The notes under the pieces were generated by a model, which had not been told where the DNA came from, made no database searches, and saw only the letters and a program-made list of their open reading frames with translations. This document shows, piece by piece, positions 18,375 through 28,400 of a stretch of 64,000 nt of DNA. Numbering within the stretch: the stretch's first letter is position 1; each line of letters starts with the position of its first letter. This stretch comes from Rickettsiales bacterium. Its GTDB lineage: Bacteria > Pseudomonadota > Alphaproteobacteria > Rickettsiales > UBA998. The translations under genes and the position numbers were made by a program. The stretch lies in the NCBI GenBank assembly GCA_028279475.1, contig JANQNR010000012.1, forward strand, positions 1 to 64,000, given 5' to 3'.

Positions 18375-20447
18375 ATGGTCGATATTCCTGCACAGATGCC
18401 CAGACAGGCACCCCACCAAGCCACGACAGCAGAAGCTGCCGTGCGGCAATGGCGTGCGACACATCCTGCTTATTCCATGCCATCAGAATTACCGAAAACC
18501 ACGATGGCTGGCACTTCCGTTAGTCATCATTCCATAGATGCACGAAACTTCCCTGAATTCCGCCACCTAACCCTCGATAGCGGTGAACGCATCCGCATCC
18601 CTACCAACCGCTCACCCATGCTGGAAGCGCCTGAAATTCACACCGAAAATCGCAAAAGCAGCACAGTCAAGCAAACATCAGGATATTTTCGTATTCTGCT
18701 GCCGCTCTTCACATGTCGCTATCTGGCCGATGCGGCAATCGACCTTTTGTACAAGTTCGGCAATCCATACACAAAAAACTGGATCAATCAGAATATTAAC
18801 AAACTCTCCGGGTCAGAACTTTCACCCATCAATACATTCACTAAAAAAGCATATGAGGAGTTAACCAAGACATTCGGAAAATCTGAAACACTCGGAGAAG
18901 CAGTCATCGAGTCCGCCGATGACTGGAGTGATTTTGCTCAGGCTGTACGAAAAAAGGTCAAATTTGAACGGCTACACAAGATTGATCCTGAACTTTGTGA
19001 TTCAGCGGTAAGGGAATTACGGGGGTGTGGAGAATTTCTCGGCACAAAAAACCAGCTGGAAGACTTGGTGGCACAGCGCATCATTATGGAGCAATATAAG
19101 GATTTTAAGAAAGAACATATTGACCCTATCGCTAAGGGCATCAGCCAGCTATCGGCAAAAGAAGAAAACGTTAAGCAAGCCCGACACAGTATTATCGGAG
19201 ACCAGATCAATACCCAGTCAAAAAACTATGAAACGAGCCTGCGCCAACTGAAAAAAAACACGTTGTATGCACTGAATCGCACCACGTTTGATGCATTTCT
19301 TGGTCTGGGTAGCCTCGGCGTTACCGGGTATTATACGCACAGGGTTATGAATGACATTAAAACTACATTCGCTGAAACTGTGGCGTATGAAAACTACCCC
19401 AAAGCACCAAATGATATTACTTTTGAGGATATCATGCGCTCCGAGAATAAAATTGTTCGGGATACAATCAATGATCTAAAGCTAAAAACAGTGGCACGAG
19501 TGGGTACGGATTTATTGTTCTTTGGCCGTATGCTCGGCTATATCCCGGGACTTCAGGGGTTTCGCCAGATAAAGTTTGGTGGCATCATGATGGGAATAAA
19601 GGGTATGCTGCTCCTCACAGAAACCCAGCGCAGAGATACTTCACTATTTAAAGACATATCCGAGTTCGTAGATGACAAGCTCAGCCTTGATAAAGGACTG
19701 AGTGATGAGATTACCACGTCCGACCTGCTGGACATGTACCAAAAATATGAAAAGGATCACGCGCCGGAGAAACGGTTTCGCAGTACCATTAATAATGACA
19801 CTACTTCGGAAGCTGAATGGCAGCTTTCCCACATCGTGTTCGGACGCATGGCTGAACTTATAAACAATACCTACAAATATAAGCATGGTATTGATACCAA
19901 TGCCGACTCAGTCCAACAAATTGAACAAGATATTCTTAAGACGCATCAGAACCTGGCCTTACCTAAATTTTGGTATCTGCTGGGTCACGACATGATTGAC
20001 GCCTCGCAACCGATCAAAACTTTATTCCTAGTCGAGGTCACCAATTTTTGGAGTGCACAGACAGCGAGAAAAGCGTCGGCACGCCTTAATGCCGGAGAAA
20101 ATTTTTATAAGGTAGCAGAAGACTACCCAGTCGATTTTGAACGTGTATTAGGTAACGTTGACCCCAAACTCACCGTGATCAGCCAGAAAGCCCGCGAAAT
20201 TGACCGCGCCCTGATTCGCGAATATTTGGAAGAACATCCGGAAATCAAGAAAGACTATGATGAACTTCGTGCCCAAACCCAGCCATCTACCACTCAGACA
20301 AATACACATGCCATGCACGCTCCAACCAAAACATTGATCAACACCCAAGATCATATCGCCAATGACGTACCACCTGCCAGTCAGATTCAGGACATACAAT
20401 ACCGCCAACCATTGCAGGAACCAAACCTGCAACTTGGCACGAAATAG
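18375..20447 (+). CDS. Large hypothetical protein, 690 residues
   Basis: No recognised domain. The N-terminal 90 residues are polar and disordered-looking. The rest is predominantly helical and charged, with a short hydrophobic stretch near residue 315 (TFDAFLGLGSLGVTGYYTH) and another near 375-415 (DLLFFGRMLGYIPGLQGF, GGIMMGIKGMLLL). The last 60 residues are Gln/Thr/Pro-rich. There is no signal peptide. The style (disordered ends, helical core, weak hydrophobic patches) resembles lineage-specific effector-like proteins, but that is inference. The start at ATG 18375 lacks a good ribosome-binding site. Confidence 0.75.
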   Translation: MVDIPAQMPRQAPHQATTAEAAVRQWRATHPAYSMPSELPKTTMAGTSVSHHSIDARNFPEFRHLTLDSGERIRIPTNRSPMLEAPEIHTENRKSSTVKQTSGYFRILLPLFTCRYLADAAIDLLYKFGNPYTKNWINQNINKLSGSELSPINTFTKKAYEELTKTFGKSETLGEAVIESADDWSDFAQAVRKKVKFERLHKIDPELCDSAVRELRGCGEFLGTKNQLEDLVAQRIIMEQYKDFKKEHIDPIAKGISQLSAKEENVKQARHSIIGDQINTQSKNYETSLRQLKKNTLYALNRTTFDAFLGLGSLGVTGYYTHRVMNDIKTTFAETVAYENYPKAPNDITFEDIMRSENKIVRDTINDLKLKTVARVGTDLLFFGRMLGYIPGLQGFRQIKFGGIMMGIKGMLLLTETQRRDTSLFKDISEFVDDKLSLDKGLSDEITTSDLLDMYQKYEKDHAPEKRFRSTINNDTTSEAEWQLSHIVFGRMAELINNTYKYKHGIDTNADSVQQIEQDILKTHQNLALPKFWYLLGHDMIDASQPIKTLFLVEVTNFWSAQTARKASARLNAGENFYKVAEDYPVDFERVLGNVDPKLTVISQKAREIDRALIREYLEEHPEIKKDYDELRAQTQPSTTQTNTHAMHAPTKTLINTQDHIANDVPPASQIQDIQYRQPLQEPNLQLGTK

Positions 20448-20485
20448 CCACATCATGCCGCTACATACAGCCAATGGCTTTATCG

Positions 20486-21265
20486 CTAGTAATCAGCGAC
20501 GAATAAGAGCGCACACAAAGTAGCACTGTTTGCCAGTAAATAGTCGGCGTCAAATTGTGTGAAGGTTGTGGCATCGGTACAATCATTCCACCGAACCGCG
20601 TGTACCTTCCCTCTTCCGGGTCTTCCGTCATCTATCTTTGTATCGATACTCCATGCTTCTTCCGGTGTGAAAATAGCATTTAACGGTGAACCCACCCCCT
20701 GCGCTCCTATGATCAGAGAATTTCCATACAACACGTCAAATATGACTGCTTGTTGTGACGGCACAGAGCCATTAGCAGCATCTAGCCTGTAAAGTGAGTT
20801 CCATAATGCCCCTGGTACTTTACTGGAAGGTGAATTACTGGCATCAGAAGGAACATTGGTTGAACCACTGACAGACTTTCCACTATAACTCCCCTCAATC
20901 ATGCCTGCATTAGCGAGATGTTGCCAGAATGTAAACATCTCACCAAAGCGCTCTGCCGCCGGACTTGCACTAATCACGCCGTCTCCGTTTCCATTACAGG
21001 TCTCCGTACCAACGCCGGTAGCATCTGGACATGTACCAGTACTCGCCACTCCCCAAAAATCTGTCGCGTTATCCATATCGCCCGGTAACGAAAAATATTT
21101 GTTATCAAAGGCACGGGCTGCTGTCATATACTGCTCATACTCAGCAACGACGCTACGCAGTTCAGCCGCGCGAATCAACTCCTGCCCGGTCAGGATGCCA
21201 CCAGTCAGCAATCCCAAAATGACCAGTACGATCGAAAGTTCAACAAGAGAAAAGCCGCATTTCAT
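20486..21265 (-). CDS. Prepilin-type pseudopilin (type IV pilin/T2SS-like)
   Basis: A 259-residue protein with a class III signal: a short basic leader, cleavage after Gly in KCGFSLVELSIVLVILGLL, the conserved Glu at +5, then one N-terminal helix that serves as both anchor and assembly surface. The globular region has several cysteines. It would need a GspO/PilD-type peptidase; the CpaA-like peptidase at 35181 is the only one in the window. It stands alone, without other pilus genes nearby. The start at ATG 21265 is fixed by the leader. Confidence 0.88.
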   Translation of the reverse strand: MKCGFSLVELSIVLVILGLLTGGILTGQELIRAAELRSVVAEYEQYMTAARAFDNKYFSLPGDMDNATDFWGVASTGTCPDATGVGTETCNGNGDGVISASPAAERFGEMFTFWQHLANAGMIEGSYSGKSVSGSTNVPSDASNSPSSKVPGALWNSLYRLDAANGSVPSQQAVIFDVLYGNSLIIGAQGVGSPLNAIFTPEEAWSIDTKIDDGRPGRGKVHAVRWNDCTDATTFTQFDADYLLANSATLCALLFVADY

Positions 21266-21300
21266 AACATAAGTCTACAGACCACATGTTAATAATTTAT

Positions 21301-22491
21301 TCACTTATGTAATGCAGAGTGTAACACACCGCGCATCGCAGCAAACCCACCATCCAGATCAACGACCAAATCCTCCACGGCTTCCAGGCCGATATGGAAC
21401 CGCAAACACCACTGATCCTTGTCCCACTTGGTGGTAGCGGTGCGAATCTCCGCCGGCTTGAACGGCACCAGCAGGCTTTCATAACCACCCCAGGAAAATC
21501 CTAATCCAAAATAGCGCAGATGATTAGCAAAGGCTCTGACTTGCGCTTCCGTGATGGAAGGCTTAAGCGCAGCCGCAAACAAAGCCGCCCCCCCGGTCAT
21601 CTGGTCTTTCCATAATGTATGGCCTGTATCCCCTTTCAGCGGCGGATATAAAAGGGATGCCACTTCCGACTGCTTCGCTATCCAGCTCATCACCTGCCGT
21701 ACGCTGTTTTGTTGATGCTCAAGTCGTACCGCCATCGTACGTAATCCTCGAAGCACCAGGGAACATTCGTCACCCGTCACATAGTTACCAATCTGACAGG
21801 CTGTTTTACTCAGACGTTCCCAATACTCCTCCCGGCAACTCACCGCTCCCATCACCACATCAGAATGACCGGCCATATACTTGGTGACCGCCTGGATCGC
21901 CATATCCACCCCGAGTTCAAACGGCTTGATATAGAGTGGCGTCGCCCAGGTATAATCCAGCATCGTCATACAACCATGCGCGTGCGCTACTTCGCATAAC
22001 CCACGAATATCCTGCATCTCAAAGGTGAGGGATCCCGGTGCTTCCAAAAATACCACCCGCGTATTATCGCGAATCAACTCACGCAATTGTTCTGGGGTTG
22101 TCTTCGGCTCGTAATAGGTTGTCTCAATGCCCATGCGCCTCAATACATGGTCACAGAATGCCCGGGACGGCCCATAGACCGAATCCACCATCAGCACATG
22201 ATCGCCCGTTTCAAGGAAAGCCAGTAGTGGCGTCGTAATCGCCTGCAATCCGGAAGGCGTAAGCAACGTATGATCCGCCTCAATCAACTGGCTTAGTGCA
22301 TCACCCAGTGCGTCCGTCGTTGGATTTCCCTGCCGCCCATAGCCGGGAGATACACGGCCATGATAAGCATCGCAAAACGCATCAAAGTCCTTAAAAAGGA
22401 TGGTTGAGGCTCGGTAAGTCGGTGGATTCACAGAACCAAACCCTGAATGATTCCTTCCTGCTGTCACCAGCAATGTATTTTTGTCTGCCAT
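21301..22491 (-). CDS. metC: Cystathionine beta-lyase (Cys/Met metabolism PLP enzyme)
   Basis: A 396-residue PLP enzyme of the gamma-family. Motifs: YGRQGNPTTDALGDAL, LTPSGLQAITTPLLAFL, LDYTWATPLYIKPFELGVDM, and the cofactor lysine in AVTKYMAGHSDVVMG (about residue 203). Near the C-terminus GFSWGGYESLL is also typical. Most likely it cleaves cystathionine to homocysteine, though related gamma-family specificities cannot be excluded. ATG 22491 is preferred to the in-frame TTG just before it. metK, the downstream pathway step, lies 0.8 kb away on the same strand. Confidence 0.9.
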   Translation of the reverse strand: MADKNTLLVTAGRNHSGFGSVNPPTYRASTILFKDFDAFCDAYHGRVSPGYGRQGNPTTDALGDALSQLIEADHTLLTPSGLQAITTPLLAFLETGDHVLMVDSVYGPSRAFCDHVLRRMGIETTYYEPKTTPEQLRELIRDNTRVVFLEAPGSLTFEMQDIRGLCEVAHAHGCMTMLDYTWATPLYIKPFELGVDMAIQAVTKYMAGHSDVVMGAVSCREEYWERLSKTACQIGNYVTGDECSLVLRGLRTMAVRLEHQQNSVRQVMSWIAKQSEVASLLYPPLKGDTGHTLWKDQMTGGAALFAAALKPSITEAQVRAFANHLRYFGLGFSWGGYESLLVPFKPAEIRTATTKWDKDQWCLRFHIGLEAVEDLVVDLDGGFAAMRGVLHSALHK

Positions 22492-22544
22492 CAAATGCCG
22501 TCTGTTTCACTCGTGATTAACGAACAAGTTTCTCTAAATAGTGT

Positions 22545-22673
22545 CATCACAAGATTTATGAATGAAACTAAAACATCAGGTTACGAGAACCGCAACGGAG
22601 TATATTAGACATACACGAGTAGCGGAAGCGGAGTAACCTGATGTTTGCAGCCATTCAGAAACTTGTGAGGATG
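22545..22673. repeat. Structured repeat family B, copy 1
   Basis: The inner stem AAACATCAGGTTAC (22571-22584) pairs exactly with GTAACCTGATGTTT (22633-22646). The outer arms CATCACAAG...TGAATG and CATTCAG...CTTGTGAGGATG also pair. Between them lies a core with GAGAACCGCAACGGAGT and GAGTAGCGGAAGCGGAG that is nearly identical in the copy at 56002-56140. It lies between metC and the PAS_5 gene. Confidence 0.85.
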
Positions 22674-22677
22674 CTAT

Positions 22678-23124
22678 TTAGCATTCAATCCATGAAAAAC
22701 CAACCACTATGTTGATAACATGCCCACTATTATCCGTGAAAGGCAACAAACAGACCCGATATTTCAATACTTTATTATTAGTGCCCACCAGGCTACCGCT
22801 ATTGACAATAGTCTGCTTCCCAAACACGACTTCGTCCAGCCCTTTAAACATCTTCTTCAATGATCGTCCCGTTGTACCGGCAGTAAAACGCTTGCCTTCC
22901 TGCGCATCAGTTAACACCAGGCGGGCATCATCACCAATATACTCAAATTTCAAACTTAATTGCTCCAGCGATTCAGCACCGGGAGTCACCTCCAATATAG
23001 CACATTGCTGCCAGATATCAGAAATAGCTGCCTGATTAAAGTGCGCGAACATCGGCGGCGGGTGCAGCTCAGCCAGTTTATCCCACATTCTGACTAAGCG
23101 TTGAGAAAGGCGTTTTTCATTCAT
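22678..23124 (-). CDS. PAS_5 family protein
   Basis: A 148-residue single-domain protein. The pattern MWDKLAELHPPPMFAHFNQA, then FEYIGDDARLVL and LPFTDNSGHVINIVVGFSW resembles the alphaproteobacterial PAS_5 (DUF1457) family, a PAS-like fold of unknown ligand. GAGGA precedes ATG 23124. No output domain is present. The stop codon is only a few bases from the family B repeat. Confidence 0.8.
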   Translation of the reverse strand: MNEKRLSQRLVRMWDKLAELHPPPMFAHFNQAAISDIWQQCAILEVTPGAESLEQLSLKFEYIGDDARLVLTDAQEGKRFTAGTTGRSLKKMFKGLDEVVFGKQTIVNSGSLVGTNNKVLKYRVCLLPFTDNSGHVINIVVGFSWIEC

Positions 23125-23316
23125 AAGGCTTCAATTCCTCGTTGCACTCGGCCAACAAAGCAACTATAGATATACAATGATAAGAATCATGCTACTATCA
23201 GTTGCAAGCCCGCTAATGCTATTGTTATTAGTGCTCGCTGATATATCAGTAACTGCTTATAAGCTTAAATGAGTTTTTTTAAAATTTTATGAAAGTGCGC
23301 ACTATTTTTGGTGCCA

Positions 23317-24522
23317 TTATGCTTGCTTGATATCATCCAACGCAAAATGACGACGTAGCGCATCAACGAGATTTAATTGCTCCCATGCAAATGCCCCATT
23401 CTTTTGCGGTGTACGGCCAAAATGCCCATAGGACGCCGTCGGCAGATAAATCGGACGATTTAATTGCAGATGTTCGCGAATACCCTGAGGAGACAGGTTC
23501 ACTGCATCTTTCAGATAGGATTCAATCGCCGCCTCGTTGATAACTGCTGTATCTTCGGTATTCACATAAAAGGAAATAGGGTGAGAGACTCCGATCGCGT
23601 AAGATAGCTGAATCGTGCACCGTTCCGCCAGGCCGGCAGCCACCACATTCTTGGCCAGGTAGCGTGCCATATAAGCGGCGGAACGATCCACCTTGGTCGG
23701 ATCCTTTCCCGAAAACGCCCCCCCACCGTGCGGCGCCGCACCGCCATAAGTATCGACAATAATCTTGCGGCCCGTCAGCCCGGCATCTCCATCCGGTCCA
23801 CCAATCACAAATTTCCCCGTAGGATTAATGTAAATCTCATCTTCGTCACATAACCACCCTGGAGGGAAGACTTCTGCAATCGCACCACGAACAATTTCCT
23901 GTACCCGCGCCTGGGTTGTTTCTTCCGTATGTTGGGTTGACACGACCACAGACGCCACACGAACCGGTTTACCATCATCATAAACCAATGACACTTGGCT
24001 TTTCGCATCCGGCCCCAATTCCGGAAATTCACCGGCATGACGTCCCCGAGACAAGCGTTTCAGAATTTCATTCGCATAACAAATTGGTGCCGGCATATAG
24101 CTGGGTGTTTCATTACAGGCAAATCCGAACATGATTCCCTGGTCGCCGGCTCCTTCATCTTTATCAGCGGCGGCATCCACTCCCTGCGCAATATCTGAAG
24201 ATTGCTCATGCAACAGGTTAATCACCTGCATATTGTTCCAGCTGAATCCTTTCTGGTAATAACCGATATCCTTTACCACCCGGTGCGCCACTTCGTTAAT
24301 ATCGTTGCGGCTCAGACTAACACCACGATACTCACCGGCAATCGTCAAATGATTGGTCGTTGCCAACACCTCAATTGCTCCTCTGGCTTCGGGGTTTTCG
24401 CTCAAAAACGCATCAAGAATGGCATCCGAAATCTGGTCACAGACTTTATCTGGGTGCCCTTCCGATACGGATTCACTGGTAAAAATATATTCGCCCTGAC
24501 GGCGAGTATGGGAGTATATCAC
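23317..24522 (-). CDS. metK: S-adenosylmethionine synthetase
   Basis: A 401-residue enzyme making SAM from ATP and methionine. Motifs: [32 protein letters not shown], the phosphate-binding [19 protein letters not shown] and [15 protein letters not shown] start at 24522 is chosen because AAGGAAG lies six bases upstream. The longer frame to 24582 adds residues without family similarity. No SAM riboswitch that I can recognise precedes it. Confidence 0.96.
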   Translation of the reverse strand: MIYSHTRRQGEYIFTSESVSEGHPDKVCDQISDAILDAFLSENPEARGAIEVLATTNHLTIAGEYRGVSLSRNDINEVAHRVVKDIGYYQKGFSWNNMQVINLLHEQSSDIAQGVDAAADKDEGAGDQGIMFGFACNETPSYMPAPICYANEILKRLSRGRHAGEFPELGPDAKSQVSLVYDDGKPVRVASVVVSTQHTEETTQARVQEIVRGAIAEVFPPGWLCDEDEIYINPTGKFVIGGPDGDAGLTGRKIIVDTYGGAAPHGGGAFSGKDPTKVDRSAAYMARYLAKNVVAAGLAERCTIQLSYAIGVSHPISFYVNTEDTAVINEAAIESYLKDAVNLSPQGIREHLQLNRPIYLPTASYGHFGRTPQKNGAFAWEQLNLVDALRRHFALDDIKQA

Positions 24523-24766
24523 GGTTTTCTTCCTTATATCAGTTACATATGAGAACGATCTATGCCGTAACAAGTGCTGCAACCAGGAAGACTGTCTGAG
24601 CGCTTAGACCTGTTTTACCGGAACAAAAACCATTCCGATGTGGCGGCAAACGATGGAAATCCCCACAAATATAAGCTATACGTGACCCGCAGGTAAAACG
24701 CAATCTTATGGTACATTACTTATCAGTTAGCCATCATATTAGGCGATTAACATAGATATAATACAA

Positions 24767-25219
24767 CTATTGATTGCGATTGCTGCGAAAGAGTCCGGAC
24801 AGTAACCGCCCTCCAAGTTGATGCGCACCCAACCGCAAACCACCGCCCTGACGATCAAACAATGAAGCACCTAGACGCTGCCCCAGCTCTCTCCCCGTTT
24901 GCCGCAAGACCGGATTAACTAATCGCCTTGCATTGAAATTACCCGTACGTATTCCACCGCTTACTGCACTACCGATACCACGCTCAATACTTGTTCCAAA
25001 CCGAGATGATAGTTGCTGATCAAATGACTGGGAAATCGTATCACGATCCACGGCAACACCGATCCCCTCCTCACTAAGCACGACTTGCTCAGCCTCCAGC
25101 AGTTCCAATGTGACGGCTTCAATGCTGCGAAGCATCTCTTGCCGTATATCCCGCAATTGCCGATCCAATTCCTGCACCAACTGCTGCTGCACCCGTGCAG
25201 CCAATAATTCCTGCGTCAT
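24767..25219 (-). CDS. Hypothetical 150-residue protein upstream of the flagellin
   Basis: No family recognised. The N-terminal 70 residues form a likely amphipathic helix/coiled coil (VQQQLVQELDRQLRDIRQEM). The C-terminal half is rich in Gly and Arg (LGQRLGASLF, GGLRLGAHQLGGRLL). ATG 25219 follows TAGGATC; the longer frame to 25606 crosses the divergent promoter region and is rejected. It is divergent from the giant flagellin gene with a 217-bp shared upstream region, so a surface or flagellar link is possible but unproven. Confidence 0.6.
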   Translation of the reverse strand: MTQELLAARVQQQLVQELDRQLRDIRQEMLRSIEAVTLELLEAEQVVLSEEGIGVAVDRDTISQSFDQQLSSRFGTSIERGIGSAVSGGIRTGNFNARRLVNPVLRQTGRELGQRLGASLFDRQGGGLRLGAHQLGGRLLSGLFRSNRNQ

Positions 25220-25436
25220 GATGATCCTATCCCAATCGTTTATGCTTACCAAAAACGCATGCATTCCACTGCACCGGAAGAGATTTTCCACAATTAAGTC
25301 ACGGAGGCACGTTTTTTGCTGTGGATAGCAGATGAAAAAATAATCGTCACTATACGATGATCTTAGTAAAATGTTTAACTTTTGGTGCCAGTATGAAACT
25401 AGCAGGTAGTAAACTAAGCAGTTCAGGTAGAACGGT

Positions 25437-28400
25437 ATGGATTTGATGTCTTTACAGGCGGGCTTTACCCGTCTTTCCGGCGATGTGCGCCGTTCGGGGA
25501 CAAGTGTTGGCTCATCAGTCGCCAAATTGTCTTCTGGCGAGCGTATTTCCAGCGCTTCAGAAGATGTTGCCGGCCTGTCCGTTGCCACCAAGATGCAAGC
25601 TCGCATTCAGTCACTTCGCTCTTCACTAATTAATTTATCGCAAGCCAGCAGCCTGTTACAAGTGGCCGAAGGTGGCCTCCGTGAAATTGATGGCCTGCTC
25701 CAACGCATGAACCAGCTGACGACCATATCGCAAAGCGGTATTTTGACTACAGCCGACCGTATTTTTCTCGACATCGAGTTTCAAACATTACAACAGGAAA
25801 TTGATCGTATCGCGGAGTCAACATCCTTCAATGGCGTTAATTTGCTGGCCAACCCCGATGCACAACCGCCGGAAATTGACGCTTTACCCGGCGTTCAGGG
25901 AATCCAGGTCAATGGCACAGATCTGCTGGATGTACTCGATGGATCAGAAGGCGATGATACCATTACGGCAGGCGACGGAAATGACAGAATTACCGCCGGA
26001 GACGGTGATGACACCATTGATATCGGCAGAGGCATGGACAGCGTGGATGGCGGCACAGGTGATGACGTCATTATCAAGGACATCTCGGAAGTAAATCCTA
26101 CGCTGGTGGATAGTACGGTTCCCATCACCGACAACCTGGTACTCCACGTCGATGCCGATGCAGTCGCTGACATTACCGGTCACCCGGGTACTGTGACCGG
26201 CATTGTCGATCAGAGCGCGTTTGGCAATAATGTGACACCTGATACCGGCGCCGTCCTTTCCGGCACCGATGAAATCACCGGACGGAATTCCCTGACCTTT
26301 GACGGTAGTAGCATCCTCCAGGTCGCCGACACACCGGACATCAATGTCGGAGCACAGAGTCAACGCAGTATCATGCTGGTGTTCGAGACCAGCGCTGACA
26401 TCACGTCCCGCCAGGTGCTCTATGAACAGGGTGGTACGGTCAATGGCTACAATATCTATATTGATGGTGGACAGCTCTATTTCGGCACCTGGAAAAATAG
26501 CGGTGCAACATTTAATCACCATATTGCCATCGACATCGACACTAACACATCCTATGCCGCCGGTCTGGTCTTTGACTTTTCCGGCGCCGGAACATTCCGC
26601 GCTTACGTGAATGGTTCACAAGTCGGTGAACTGGCACTGCCACAATCACAGAACTCACATGTCGGGGATATCGGGATTGGCGGCATGAACAACGATACCC
26701 GCTTTTTCAACGCTTCCGGCAGTGGGAGCGGTTTTGGCTTCACCGGTGAAATCGGCGAATTGGTCAATTACCGGGACGCACTAGACGCGACGGAAGCGGT
26801 AACAGTACAAAACTATTTGCAGCAACGCTGGGGGATCGGAACAAGCTCCCTTCCCGGCACCGTGGAGGGCGGCGAAGGGCAAGATACCTTGAAACTGGAT
26901 GGCGATGCCTTGGTAACGACACTGAACGGCACAGGGTTGCAAGGTGTCGAAACACTTGATCTGATCGGCAATGATGAAGAGCACGTAGCAAACGTACGCG
27001 ATGGTCACTTCACCACTGGCACTGGCGTCGAAGGTGACATTTTCACAATCAAGGCCACAGGTAATACCAATGCTATTCGCGTCGATGGCTCGGAGCTGAC
27101 TGGCAATAACATTATCAGAGTACTGGGAGGCGATGGCAGGGACACCATCGAAGGCGATAATAACGGTAATGTGCAAGTATCCTACGAGAATGCGACCAAG
27201 GGCGTCGACGTCAATCTCCGGCTAGGTACGGCGGAAGGGCAAGGATCAGATACGTTGCAAAACCTCAACTATGTCGCCGGTTCCAACTTTGAAGACAATC
27301 TCTCCGGCTCACAATTTAATGACACAATGATTGGCGGCGACGGGGATGATGTCATCACTGACATTACACTACCGGAAGATGGTGGACGCATTCCGTTGGG
27401 CGGACTGGTAAGTTTCCTCGATGCGTCCAACACCACCGCCATCACCACCCACCCCGGGACGGTGACCAGCATCACCGATCCGAGTGGTGCCGGAAATAAT
27501 ATCCTTAGTGACACCGGGGTTGTAACCTCAGGTTCCAGCAGCATTAAAGGCGTCAACTCTCTTGCCTTCGATGGTTCCAGTTTCCTGCGCATCAATAATA
27601 CGGCAGACATCAACCTGCAAAATGTGACCCAGCGCAGTATCTTCGTATCGTTCGAAACCAGTACCGATGTTGAAACCCGGCAGGTGCTTTATGAAGAAGG
27701 CGGCGGCACGCATGGGATGAACATCTACATTGAAAATGGACAGGTGCATTTTACTGCATGGCGCAGTGGCGGTGCCGTCAACTTACGGCTATCGGCTAAT
27801 ATCTCCGAACAAACCGCCTATGTCGGAGGATTTGTATTCGACAGCACCGGCGCGATGAATTTTACCGGCTATCTCAATGGAGAACAAATTGGTCAGGTGG
27901 CGAACAATCAAGCCATTCTTTCCCATAGTGGGCAGATTGGTGTCGGCGGTATGAATAACGCCTCGTTTTTCAACGGTGCCGTTGGCGGGGATGGTCTTGA
28001 ATTCACCGGTGAAATCGGCGAATTGCTGATCTACAACAATCCGCTCACTGGAGAACAATTGACGGATCTGAACAATTTTCTCATCGAACGCCGGGTCAAT
28101 AATGGTGGCAATGACAGCCTGCTCGGTGGCGGTGGCGACGACCTAATCACTGGCGGGATCGGCAATGATACCATCGATGGCGGCACCGGCGAAGATACCG
28201 CTGTCTATTCCGGCGATTTACGTCATTATACGCTTTATCATATCGGTGACGGCGAAGTGCGCATTGTGGATAACCGGCGTCGTGATGAAGACGGATCCGA
28301 CCTGCTACGTGATGTGGAGGTACTGCGTTTCGCCGACGGCGATGTGCGTCTGGCAGATTTAGGCATTGCATCTACGGCAGATGGAAACCTGACATTCCAG

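Noticed and set aside
24523-24620. Possible SAM riboswitch before metK
   Set aside because: I looked for SAM-II and SAH-type conserved bases and pseudoknot arms and did not find a convincing match.
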